A DNA stretch of 64,000 nt from Fragilaria crotonensis (taxonomy: Eukaryota; Bacillariophyta; Fragilariophyceae; Fragilariales; Fragilariaceae). Each line of letters begins with the position of its first letter. Position 1 is the stretch's first letter. The notes beneath the pieces are model-generated. The model saw nothing but the letters and a program-made list of their open reading frames with translations. It did no database searches and had not been told where the DNA came from. Of this stretch, positions 34,791 through 46,428 are shown piece by piece. The stretch covers positions 36,567 through 100,566 of the forward strand of contig JAKSYS010000162.1 in the NCBI GenBank assembly GCA_022925895.1, written 5' to 3'. The position numbers and the translations under genes were made by a program.

Positions 34791-36524
34791 GAGCATCCCC
34801 ACCGCTGGCTCTATATTTACTGTTTCTCCGGAAATCTTATTTATAACCAGTCTGGGGGGCGGCCATTGGCCGCGGTTCTTGCACGACGGTAGAGGAGGTC
34901 TGGTAAGATCTATACAGAGTACGGAGTACGATTGCAAAATTTGTACCACGTTATAAGCATTGGAATCTGGAATTCAAAATACATTTTCCAGTACTCTGGA
35001 CATTGGACATGTAGTTTCTACTGCAAAATTTGTACCACGGAATCTGGAATTCAAAAAACATTTTCCAGTATTTCTAGACAGATCGAACAAACTGGATATG
35101 GCATTAACGGAGTACTTGTACATAAAATTGTTGTCCGTTCTACACAACGATTTGTACCACGTTATACAATATACATTTCTGGACACAGTGTAAAAAGTTT
35201 TCATGTAGATTTCTACTGAAAAATTTGTACCATGTACTTTTCTACTGCAAATGCTACGTCAGTACGTGGATTAAAAAATAAATATATACGATTACTTTTG
35301 AAAATACAGTACGACAATATCTGAGTTATTTTAGGTATATATAATAAGGGGACAATTCTCTCCAAAATGCTATCACCGGTTGGGCCAATATCCTTATAAA
35401 TAGCTCCCGAGGGGCTCTATATTTAAGCGGGATTCGTCGCTCTCCCGCCTCAGCGGCTGCTCGACTCTACGGTCCTCGGGATCTAGCTAGTGGGCTAGTG
35501 GTAGTAGTAGTAGATAGTTGTGATGGGGGGTTTTGACATCCTACTAAGAGTTGCTCCACCCTCCATCTCCACGGACGGTAGCGTACTTGCCGTCGCGTGC
35601 GGTGGGCGGGCGGGCTTTTAAATGGAGACTCGCGTGAGTGCTGTCTGCCTACACTAAGTCGCGGGACCTGGCTACTAGCAGGCTCGAAGACTCTTCGTGC
35701 TGATACAGGTAGTCTCGTGTTGCCTAAACTGGTTCGTTCAACCTGGTTTGAGCAACAATGTGCATCGAGCCGGTAGCGTTCCTCTCTTCAAATGCCGGGA
35801 TCTTCGCTGCCTACCGGAATTACCACGTACGCTGTGGTATCGGCAAAATTCTTCTTCTCGAACGTACTCCGGAGGACCGATGTGTAAGGTGCTGACGTAT
35901 GCGGCAGTGGTGTATCGGACCTCACGTCTCCGCTGCCGCTCTTGGTTGGGGAGCGATTTTTCACCAATTTTGCTGAAGAATAGCTCCCCACCGTAAATTT
36001 AGCTCCCCACCCTTTTCCATGTTTGATTCATTGGATTCATGATTCGACCCATTGGATTCAATACTTTGTAACATGGATTCCAATGATTTCAGCGTGACTG
36101 ACGCAATTTGGTGTTCCATCTATGTCTTCGTTTTCTCGCAGATACGCTTGCACCAATAGAGTTTGACAGTGTCGGCATTGACGCTCGCCTACTACCAGTA
36201 GCTTTCCTCATGGGAATGACCATGGTTCTGTCTGTCAGTATGTACTTTTTGAGGCAGCCAATAGAGGCGACCAATAGAGGGTAAATGTAGATGTTGACAT
36301 TGATTGATTCCGTGTTGCCAACAAAAAAAAACAGCTCGTGCGAGAAAAATCGAATTGAACGTGCAGTCGAAGGGGCGCGGCGCTATTTCAAAATGAGATC
36401 TGCAAGAAAATCTCCCTCTAGCGGTGCAAGAAAGACACCTCAATATGTCCTAAAATAGGTTTCTAAAGGCTCTAGCTATACCAAAATGTCCATCTTAGAA
36501 ATAGAGCCAGCGGTGGGGATGCTC
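34791..36524. mobile_element. MITE 2, 1,734 bp, TTA target duplication
   Basis: Perfect 24-bp inverted ends, GAGCATCCCCACCGCTGGCT plus CTAT (34791-34814 and reverse complement 36501-36524), flanked by TTA (34788-34790 and 36525-36527). No transposase frame. The interior has a diverged direct repeat (34933-34995 and 35022-35070). Parts at 35400-35430 and 35980-36000 resemble the ends (TAGCTCCCCACCG), suggesting internal rearrangement. Confidence 0.88.
34933..35070. repeat. direct repeat inside MITE 2
   Basis: TGCAAAATTTGTACCACG ... GGAATCTGGAATTCAAAA ... ACATTTTCCAGTA occurs at 34933-34995 and again at 35022-35070. The second copy lacks the short TTATAAGCATT segment. Single ATTTGTACCA echoes occur near 35150 and 35224. 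Confidence 0.8.
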
Positions 36525-36702
36525 TTACGGACAGAATACAATTCTGCTGCTCCTGTGCTCATAACCAGATCATCATCAGAATCGATAATCGATTTCGTTG
36601 ATCCAACGAAAAATGCTTTGATAATGGGTTATTCCAGATTCCAAGTGTTGTAGTGTGAAAATCTTTAAACGGAACTCACGGTCACAACAAGCCGTGACAA
36701 AA

Positions 36703-38482
36703 ATGGAGCAGCACTCGCACCAACAACAAGGAAGACCGCCTCATAATGATCGTGCAGTGATCCAGCCTGAAGTGCAAGTACCACTCTTGAACAATTTATG
36801 CCAGGGTCACGAGGGCAAGAAACACGACGAGGACAAGGAAAATGAATCTGAGGAAGAAGAGGAAGACGATGATCTTCTCGTTGCTTTGATCGTGGCAGCA
36901 GTTCAACAGTGCATTGAATACAACGATGAGGAAGAGGAGGAAGATGAGGGCGGTGCTGAGGAAGGAGAAATTTGCAATAACAATCAAAACACCAGCAGCA
37001 GGAAACGTTCGAGAACTCCTGCTAGACAGGTAATGTTGACTGATGATGGTATGCGTCAACGTCCAGCCATACACCCCAAAGTCCTCAAACTGGTATAATC
37101 TCTATGTTGCCTTCCCCAATTTGGACGACAAGACCTTTCATCGGAAGTTTTGTGCTAGATTTCGACTTCCATAAGAGCAATTCACGCACTTGTTGTCCCA
37201 TCTTGAAATGGATGCCAGGTTCAGTTGTTGGCACAATGGAAGTGCAAGCTGCATCAAGAAAGAAGCAACCCCTATGTCTCTCCTACTTCTGTGTTCACTC
37301 CGCTATCTGGGTCGGGTGTGGACATTTGACGATCTGTCAGAAAACACTGCAGTAAGCCAAGAGGTCATTCGGACGTTCTTTCATGAATTCATATCATATG
37401 GGAGCACGGTTCTGTATGACAAGTATGTTCGCACCCCTGTTACGAGTGCAGAGGCATCTTCCCACATGCAAGTATTCTTCCGCTGGTTTTCCAGGTGCGG
37501 TCGGGTCCACGGATGCAACGCACATCATGTTGAGCGTGTAAACTATCGGTTTTGTCAAGAACACTTGGGCTTCAAAATGGCCCACACTGCAAGGACTTAT
37601 AACATAACCGTTAACCATCGCCGCCGTATTCTTGCTACAACCCAAGGTCACCCTGCATGATGGAATGATAAGACTTTGGCATTATTTGATGACTTCATTC
37701 AGCGATTACATCATGGAGACATTCTTGATGATGTTGTCTTTGAGTTGTATGACCGCAATGTAAATGGAATGATTATTAAGCGTCGGTATCAAGGAGCCTG
37801 GCTCTTGGTTGACAACGGCTATTTGGCACATTCTACAACAGTCCCGCCAATCAAGACAACCGTCAAAAGGAGTGAGATTCGCTTTTCTGCGTGGTTAGAT
37901 TCCATGCGAAAGGATGTAGAATGCACTTTTGGAATTTTAAAAGGGCGATGGCGAATCCTGAAAACCGGCATACGTTTGTTTGGTGTCAAGGCTGCTGATG
38001 AAGTTTTTTCTTACCTGCTGTGCACTAGTACACAACTGGTTATTGGAGATTGATGGCCTTGACAATGAGTGGCAGGCTGGAGTTCCTGGCTATTGGGAAC
38101 AAGAAACACCGACAGAGGAAGATAATGATTATGATGACACAGCACTTACCGGCGGCGGTGCTTCCACTTTATGTCCTGATGCAATTTTGCATCTTCGACA
38201 TCCCACAGAACGGAGAGATTATGATTCATCTGAATGGGCCCTGGAGAGGATGTAATGCATGATAACGCATACACGGAAACGTACATTGATGGCTTTGAAA
38301 GCACAAGCACCGAAAGTATCAACAATGATGTTGGCAATGTTGATACACCAATAAAGGTTCGAAACCTCAAGTTACACGACTTCCGCCAGAAGTTGGTCAC
38401 CCACTTTGACATTGCATTCAAGAAAAATGTGCTGCTATGGCCAAGACGACTTACAGGATGCCAGGCGCCTGCTAACAATTGA
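36703..38482 (+). pseudogene. Harbinger-type DDE transposase, frameshifted
   Basis: Starts at ATG 36703 with an acidic, Glu-rich N-terminal region. DDE_Tnp_4-type landmarks follow in several frames: WYNLYVAFPN (37098), GFPGAVGSTDATHI with the first catalytic Asp (about 37480-37530), NITVNHRRRIL, WNDKTLALFDDF (37661), the second Asp in LLVDNGYLAH (37803), and SMRKDVECTFGILKGRW with the catalytic Glu (about 37900-37950), then the usual tail DFRQKLVTHFDIAF (38380). Damage: frame changes near 37085, 37480-37540 and about 38005, a TAA near 37166 and a TGA at 37658. It converges with the companion gene, whose stop is 73 bp away. The transposase is dead as read. Confidence 0.85.
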
Positions 38483-38814
38483 TCTGTTCTCTGGAGTCTC
38501 AACTTTCATTTACTAGTACCTAAAATAAAATTTGAATGTAATACTTGCAAGCTATCATGTAATGCTCGATGATGATGAAGCCTCGCCTTGTCCCTGAGTG
38601 ACCATTCCTATTTCTTCAAGGCTTTGTTGTGCCAAAGCCACACCATCAGAAAATAATCCGCGAGGTGGCTCTGATGCATCAGTGATGCTAGCAACTAACT
38701 TACTTGCACCACTGTCATCATGCTGGGTCTTCTGTTGCTTGCGTATTCCTTGGTCTACTCTTGCTGTCACTTTCCCATCATCATCGCTTTCATCTAAAGC
38801 AATTACATCTCTGA

Positions 38815-41800
38815 ATCCAACAGTGCAGCGCAGCTTAACCCAACCGCTACGGGCTCACTTCACCACCGCTAGGTGCGCATTCTCATCTAGCACACTGCCT
38901 CCCGATACTAGTACCAGACACAGTAGTTATCAACCAGGAGGCACCTCCATGGCAACTACCGGCAAATGGGCAACCAGAAGCACTGGAAAACGGCTTGAAG
39001 ACCCCTCGGGATTGGGACGATGGTCAGGGCTTACATTTTTGGGCAAACGCAACAAAAGGTTAACAGTTATAACGGCCTATCGGAGCCCCAGACAACAACC
39101 AAACGCCGGTTTTGGCTTCTATGACCAGCAATATGCACTATTGCTGTCTAAAGGAGTCAAGAAACCAAACGTCCGCAAACAATTTATCGTGGACATAACG
39201 TCTTTCATAAATGCCCTGCAAACAGCTGGTCACGAAATACTTGTCTCACTTGATGCCAACGAAACTCCACGTCAGGACTCCTCCCATGGCATCCGCCATC
39301 TTCTTGACGAATGCACTCTGACTGATTTGCATTGCTTGGGACCATCTTCTCCGCCTGCTACTTACAGCAAGTATGGTCATGAAAGAAAAATTGATTATAT
39401 GTTGGGTACTCCAGCTGTCGCTCAGTGTGTTCGTGGTGCAGGCTTTCTGGCGTACGACAATGGCATTTTCTCCAAACATAGAGGACTGTTTATCGATATT
39501 GATTTCACAGATCTTATGGGAGTTGTGGATGCCATTTCCCCGGCACCTGCCCGCGGCCTTAACTCTGAAAGTCAGGTGACGGTCGATCGATACCTGGAGG
39601 CACTGAAAAAATATTTCTCTGATCACAAGGTACAACATCGTGGTCGCGACCTCGTTACCATCGCATCATCTCTTAATGTCCAACAGTGCAAAGAAAGCTA
39701 CGACGCAATTGACCGCGACATAACACGCGCCATGATCCATGCGGAAAAAGAAGCGAAACGACCATCAGGAAAGTATGCGTGGTTTCCGAAGCTTCGCGAA
39801 GCTGGCCTTCTTGCACGATATTGGAACCTGCGGCTTACTGAAATGGAAAGTGGAAAATCACATCTGATAACCGCGCTTTCTCGGCTTACACAACGCCTCA
39901 AGTCGCTTCACATCGCAATTGCAGACGACCCACCAGAGCTTGACGTGGCAAATGTCAAAATCAAATGGAAGGATTCGATGGCAACATTGAAAAAGATACG
40001 GAACGCTGCCTTCGACTACCGAGCTGTGCACCTTCACTCGACTCTCGAAAAGTATCAGGCAATGGATCCAAAAGGAAGCGCCGCCATTGCCGCAAATCAT
40101 AGCAAAATTAAACGGATTCTCCAACTCCTGAACACAGAACAGATGAGGAAGCCTTTTCGAGCTATTCATGCCTCCATGTCCGGCGGTACACACTCTGCTG
40201 GGCTATCGAAGCTATTCGTACCATTCGGGGTAAAGAATCAACAGGTTGCAGCCAGATTTTGTCAACCCAATGGATCCCTCACAAAAGAGAACTTGGTGCA
40301 GATGGCACAATCGGATGAAACCTCTGTCGAATACGCAACCATCTTGGATTGTGATGACATTGAAACCGAACTGATGACATATAATCGAAACTGGTTTTGA
40401 CAAGCTCACACTACACCATTCGGGCACGGAGAATGGTACCAGTTGGTTGGATACAATGGCCTTACCGAAGAGGCCGATAATATTGTATCCGGTTTCTGCA
40501 TAGATCGTATGGGTATTTCAATGACTCGAGAGCTGCGAGTATTTCTGGAAGAATGTAAACGTCCTGCATCCGTGGTGGATATCAAATCTACCATTACGCT
40601 AGAAGAGTTCAAAATCAATGTGAAGAAGTGGAAGGAATCTACCTCGACGTCCCCGTCCGGAAGACATCTTGGCCACTATAGAACTGCAATACTTGATGAT
40701 CATGTGGCATCACTTCACATCTTGGCCACTATAGAACTGCAATACTTGATGATCATGTGGCATCACTTCACACCGATATGTTGAATCTGCCTATTCAATA
40801 CGGCTTTGCACCCGATAGATGGACACAGTCAGTCACTCCGCTGATAGAGAAAGATGAAGGGAAGCCTTAGCTTACTCGACTACGAGTGATCCACCTTTTT
40901 GAAGCAGACTATAATCTGTTCCTTAAGATACTATTTGGCAAACGACTTGTTCGCAATGGCGAAAAATCAAATGCACTGAATGATCAGCAACATGGTTCAC
41001 GCCCTCGCAGAATGACAATTGATGCGCTATTTCTCTCTCGTCTTGAAAAGGATTTAATCAGACAAATCAAATGCAATAGTGCCCACATGGACAACGACGC
41101 CACAGGGTGCTATGATAGGGTTATAACGTCTCTTGGAATGATTGCCTGTCGTCGCCTCGGAATGCCTTCCAATGTCATCCGCTGTCAAGCAGAGACACTT
41201 TTGCATATGAAATACGCAGTCAAGCATATATACGGCATCTCTTCTAGCCAATACACAAGCTCTCTCGAGGAGCCCCTATTTGGCACAGGTCAAGGTAGCG
41301 GAGCATCGCCGGCTATCTGGTTAAGTCTGGTGGTTGTCCTTCTCAACTCCCTCGACCGGATGTCAAAAGAAGATAACATTCCGGCATTATCCTTCTCGGA
41401 TCCATGGCACGAAATCCAAACGGAGTGGAGGGTGGGAGCGTTTGTCGACGACACCAACCAAGGTATTGTGGATCACACTGGTACCATGTCCCCTGAAGAC
41501 CTTGTCGAACAACTCCGTCAAGCAGGCCAAATGTGGGAACGTCTTCTTCACATCTCTGGCGGTAGTCTGAACCTGTCCAAATGCTCGTGGACATTACAAT
41601 ACTGGACATGGAAGAACGGTCGCCCCTCTCTACAACCACTATCCACACAGGATTCCCTGTTAATTATGACAAGTGGCGACAATCCAGACCATCATGTCAT
41701 CAAACGACACACAAACACCATTGAACTGAAAGGCCTCGGAGTTCATATGAACTTCATGGGTACCTTCACGTTCCATGCTTCCACCATGCGGCAGAAATTT

Positions 41801-44620
41801 GATGGACTTGCCCGATGACTCCGACAATCCCACTTGTCCCCGGGTCTCTCTCGCGCATTCTACAACTCTTGCTATCTATCGGCGGCAAAATATTCGCTCC
41901 CAGTCATCTCCTTGAGCGATACTGACCTGCATAAAGCACAGTCAAAAATGACTGCAAGCTGTCTCAACTCCCTGGGATATAACCAGCACTACCCGCACGC
42001 GGTTACTTTTGCTCCCCAAAAAGTGTTCGGCTGCGGATTAAGTGATCTTAGGATTGAGCATGGCCTTGCTCAAATTCAGTCCCTCATCGATTTCATTGGC
42101 ACGGGACACAAAGTGGGCATGGTTATGCTGATATCTATGCGCCATCTCCAACTGGAAGCAGGAGTATCATTTGATTTGTTTCGCTTTCCGACCAGACTGC
42201 TGCCATATCTCACAGACTGTTGGCTGCTCCACGTACGGTCCTTCTGCTCCAAATACACCATCTCACTCCGCATACGCTCTAACAAGACTCCTCAGTCGGC
42301 TCGCAAGCACGATAGTTTTCTCATGGAACATGCAATGTTGCTTGGTCTGACACGACAAGAGCTTATTGATGTGAATCTAGTTCGAACATTTCTGCAAGTC
42401 ACAACCGTGAGCGACATTGCATCGGCCTGTGGAAACCATCTTCATCGGCTGAGTTGGAAATGCAAAACGATTCCCGATCGCACATCTCGGTTCACCTTTG
42501 CACGACAACCTCTTATCTCCAGTGGCCAACGAGGCCTTTGGCGAAAGTTGATGCGCAGTCTTCTTGATCAGCGTACACTAAAGTGTGACACCCTTCTCCT
42601 ACACCTTCCGCTAGGGAAATGGCTGAAGGAATCAAATATGATCTGGAGTAACATGACATGGGACTCCAACCTCTACCGCATCGACCCACGTCAGCGCACG
42701 GGAGATCGAGATGTTGCGGTTCATTTCCCCCAACAGTTCACCAGGCCTGATGGCACTGCGTGCGTAGGCACATTCTATGACTGTAAACCGGACTGGTTCT
42801 CGGCTACTGTACCTCGCATGGCGGCACCTACAGACATCACCGGACATCAGATTTTCCGAGCATCAAGTGCCACTGTCATGTTCCCGCTTCCGGAAGCGCA
42901 AGCAACGTCCTTTCAAGCTTGGATCCACCAACTCCCAGCATCAGAACAGCGCCTGATTTCGACAGCTCCTTTTGCAGTTTGTGATGCTGAACATCTTCTC
43001 CGCCAGTACCTTCAGCTTGAATGTACCATTACAGTTGGAACTTCTGGAGTAACCAAACAGCAAAGGGGTGCTTTCTCATGGATCATCTGTGCTCCGGGGA
43101 GGGAGCAGCTTGTTCTCAACACTGGACCCGTCACTGGATGGCATAAATGCCAGAGCTCTTCACGCAGCGTTACTGCTGCGATTGCATCAGTGTCCTTATA
43201 TCTGGATGAGTTCGTCACTTACCACTGCCTTCCCATCCGATGTAAAATCAAACTCTGTCTTGCCAGCACAAGTGCGATCAATGATGTTGCCACTATAAGA
43301 GACATGATACCAAAACGGAGGTTTGCAAACAATGCCGACCTCTTGAGCACTTTACGGGCTGCTCCTGACGTCATCAGCAAGTATCACATCTGCGCTGTGC
43401 CAAGCCACCAAGATGCCAGCGTCGAATTTGATAAACTTCCTTTCTCGGAAAAATTGCATGCACGTTGTACAAAAATGACGACAAGCCATCTGCAGAACCA
43501 CAGCAACAACGAAGATAGCGTAAGTACCCCATCAAGCTCCTCCTACCTGCGACATCTTCCGGTAGCCATCTATTTTGGATCCCACCATGTATCGTCAAAC
43601 TACATTCCTCTCCTACGTGATGCAATCACTGTACATCGACACAGAGCGTTCCTTCAAAACAAATACAACTGGAATGATGCAATAATGGCGACAATCGCAT
43701 GGGATGCCTTCTCTCTCTGTGGACATCGTGTCCGCAACGACAAAGCCTTGACTCGGTCTAAGCTGGTCCATCACTGGCTCAACTTGGGTGCTCAAAGAGC
43801 TCAACATGGGACTGGTCAGTCCGTCACTCTCCGGGCATGCCCATATTGTGCACTTCCGGAAGACTTCATCCATCTTCTAAGTTGTCGCTCCCCTCAGGCA
43901 ATGATCTCAAGGTTTGAACCAGCGGTTACCAATCTCAAGAAAGCACTGGGCGATAATGCGGGCAACATGGCCATCTTCCGTGCGATTACACAATGGACCC
44001 TCAACCCAACGGTGAACCCGACTCTTCCGTCGTGCGTACCCAGCTTCCAGACGGCCATTGACCGAGCTGTCAAATCTCAATCTGATATCGGTTGGCCGCA
44101 TCTGTTTCGTGGTCTCATCAGTGCTTCGTGGGGAACTGTTTCTGACAGCACTCTCCGCTTTACATCCCTAGCAGATCGCCCGTCATCAGCTACTATCAAC
44201 AACTTTCTAGCGGGGACCATCCGTGCTCTGCAGGACTATTCTCTTGCCATTTGGAAGAGCCGCAATGATGCTCTCCATCAGAATAATGAACTCAGCAACG
44301 CTATCCTCCTTGCAAATCTACATCATGAGATCACCACCATGTACTCGATCAAGGACACTTTCTCTCCGATAATTCAGAGCTATTTTTCCATGTCTCTGGA
44401 AGTTCAACTGCTCCGTCCCCTAAGACAAAAACACCGCTGGCTACGCCTTGTTCGCCTCGCAACGTCGCATGCAACAGCGAAGGGTTTGAAGCAGCAAGTC
44501 ATGTCAAGCTACTTTCCGCATGCTGCAACAATCCCAGATACTGCCCCACTGGCTACTGCAGTTACAGTTATACTGCAGTCTGTTCCATTGGTCTCTCAAC
44601 AAGTCCCCATCCGACAGTAG
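38815..44620 (+). pseudogene. LINE polyprotein: endonuclease (partial), reverse transcriptase, RNase H-like, zinc-binding tail
   Basis: One long protein interrupted by a few lesions. 38.9-39.5 kb: C-terminal part of an endonuclease/exonuclease/phosphatase domain (YQPGGTS, VSLDANET, RKIDYMLGTP, SKHRGL). 40.4-41.8 kb: reverse transcriptase with motif A DNDATGCYDRV, motif B GTGQGSGASPAIWL and the catalytic AFVDDTNQ. 42.9-43.5 kb: RNase H-like segment ending AVPSHQD, with the usual acidic residues not evident. About 43.83 kb: CPYCALPEDFIHLLSC, a CCHC-type finger. Lesions: TGA 40398-40400, a 53-bp tandem duplication at 40665-40770, TAG 40868-40870, TGA 41816-41818. Between lesions the frame is long and clean, so the insertion looks fairly young. 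Confidence 0.85.
40665..40770. repeat. exact 53-bp tandem duplication in the LINE reverse transcriptase
   Basis: 40665-40717 and 40718-40770 are identical (starting CATCTTGGCCACTATAGAAC). It shifts the frame between the residues RHLGHYRTAILDD and the rest of the RT. Confidence 0.95.
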
Positions 44621-46428
44621 TTCACCACCACAGTGTGTGACACTACTACCACACCCTTTTCCGACTAACCTGTACTCGCTCTGTACAAGCTACCAGTCAA
44701 TTAACCCCGCCACTACAACATCAGCCCGCCATTGAGGCCAGCAACATGAAACGCAGTTGCCTAGAAGTAGACACCTGATAAACATGTAAGAAGAGTTTAG
44801 TATCTTACATCTCTGATGGTTGAGTCAACAAAATTGTCGTGTCTTGTCATGACAACTGTATTCAAGTCCGAATCCATCCTCATGGCATCCTCTATGGCCA
44901 TATCCTCCGCAGATGCAAGCTCTTGAGTTGCAGTTTGCAAAGTTTCGTGAAGTTTGTGAAGCTCGTTTAAATATTCGATTCGCTTTGGATCATTCTCTGG
45001 AGTATTCATTATGATGAATTTCTTTCCTTCAATGAGAGCTTCCAATCGGGAAACTCTCTTCTCGTGCATCCGGACAATCTGTCCCTTGATGCGACCTTGC
45101 TCACGATTGCCCAATATAGTTACAAGGGCCCTTGACTGTGCAATTCCTGCAACTCTGAAGCGTTGACTTGTTGTGAAGCCTCGGTTGCCTGTGGTATCCT
45201 GAGAACGATGGAGTGTTGCCTGTTTTGTCGCAGCCTTTCAGGCTGCTGTGCGTCCTCCGTTTGACTGTTTTGGTGGTCTGTGTGGTACAGCACCACTTGT
45301 ATTCTCGGACTCCATACTTAGAGATACTGAAGAAGCAGAAGATGGTGATGTCATAAGTAATTCGGCTCTATAGCAGAATAGTGCAGAAGGGACGATTGGA
45401 CCCATTAAAGCAAACGTGATGAACCCGGGAAAACTCCAAGTGTCAGGCATTGGCGAATCATCATCGTTATTCAGAAGCAATGAAGGATGCTCTCCATCAT
45501 CGTTTCTGCTTAGTAACGTGTACATATTTCTTCTCACAAACATGTAGTAGCCTTCCATGACCATGCCCGACGGAAATGTACCACTTGAAGAATACGATTT
45601 GTAAGTGCTATCGTATCAATTAACATGAGACAGAGCTTTCTTGCAATTCCGCAGATGCTCTTGAGCATGACATAACAAAGTTCTATTCTGCAAGTTTGCA
45701 GAGTTCAACTTCAATGATGCTGCCATAAGGAGCAGCAAAGTGATTCCAGATGCACCGCCGACAATAATTCTCTTGTCGGTTCCAAGGCAATGTTGTTCAG
45801 GTTTAAGAACAAGAAGCACCGATGAAGAACCTTCTGGTGTTGTACTAGTAGTAGTACCATGCATTAGTACTGGATGGCATCGGCTCTTTACTGTACAGGC
45901 CTGAGAAGACACCGGTCCCCAGTAAAAGCTATTCAGCTAAGCCAATGGATTCTTCATCATTGTCGTTCTTGAAGTACAGGGAACCAATTCTTGCCTCCAG
46001 TCCTGTTTTTGTAGTTGATTCTCCCCTCCAATGGCATTCTTGAAAAGCAACAAAGCCTGCAACTCCCTGCAACTCCTTCTGCAGAAAGCCAGTCCCAGCA
46101 AACTTGAAGTTGCCACTCATGATGTGTGCACTGCCCCACAAACAACGAATGCACTCACGGCCGATAATGGAAACAAGTGAAACAAGTCCACAGCTCATAC
46201 AGTCGGTTGTTGCATCTCTTGGCGTCGTCAGAATACAAACGCATGCAATTCTCAAAAAGGTCGACGACGCAAAACAATAAAAATTCTCATGAACGTATAT
46301 ATGCAAGCGAGGTGACACACTCAAAAATTGTCGGAATACCGTAAGGGCGTGGAGAATAAAACCTTCAAGCGTAAAAACGAAATATCTTTCGTTCTTGTTA
46401 TTTGTGTGTACCATAAGCATTGGCCTTA

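Larger units (their letters stand above)
38815..44804 (+). mobile_element. LINE-type non-LTR retrotransposon, 5' truncated, 12-bp target duplication
   Basis: TTACATCTCTGA occurs at 38803-38814 and 44805-44816, exactly bounding the insert. The coding part begins in the middle of an AP-endonuclease-like domain at the very first base, as expected from incomplete reverse transcription. There is no poly-A tail; the 3' end reads AGAAGAGTTTAGTATC. The insertion lies in the companion gene of the surrounding Harbinger element, in the opposite orientation to it. Confidence 0.9.
38555..45564 (-). pseudogene. Harbinger companion gene (putative Myb/NAM-like DNA-binding partner), split by a LINE
   Basis: Two minus-strand pieces, 45564-44805 and 38814-38555, share one reading frame across the 12-bp LINE target duplication: the left piece ends STIRDV and the right piece continues IALDESDDDG. 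The first piece has a Ser-rich segment with PHRPPKQSNGGRTA, then a charged helical region (HEKRVSRLEALIEGKKF ... LNELHKLHETLQ), like the C-terminal part of Harbinger companion proteins. The second piece is a polar tail ending SSSSSIT. Companion proteins normally deliver the transposase to the nucleus and bind terminal repeats. A TGA interrupts at 45238-45240. I could not find a clear Myb/SANT domain upstream, so the family assignment rests on position and C-terminal character. Confidence 0.6.
34195..46425 (+). mobile_element. PIF/Harbinger-type DNA transposon with three nested insertions
   Basis: The left end GGCCAATGCTTTTA (34195-34208), resuming after an inserted MITE as TGGGACACACAC...GAAACGAAAGAT (34723 on), aligns with the reverse complement of the right end (about 46376-46425: GGCCAATGCTTATGGTACAC...AAGAACGAAAGAT). 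TTA flanks both sides (34192-34194 and 46426-46428). Inside are a DDE transposase remnant (+) and a convergent companion gene (-), the two-gene layout typical of Harbinger. Removing the two MITEs, the LINE and one copy of each target duplication leaves 3,978 bp, a normal autonomous size. All three cuts are supported by exact target duplications. Confidence 0.82.
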
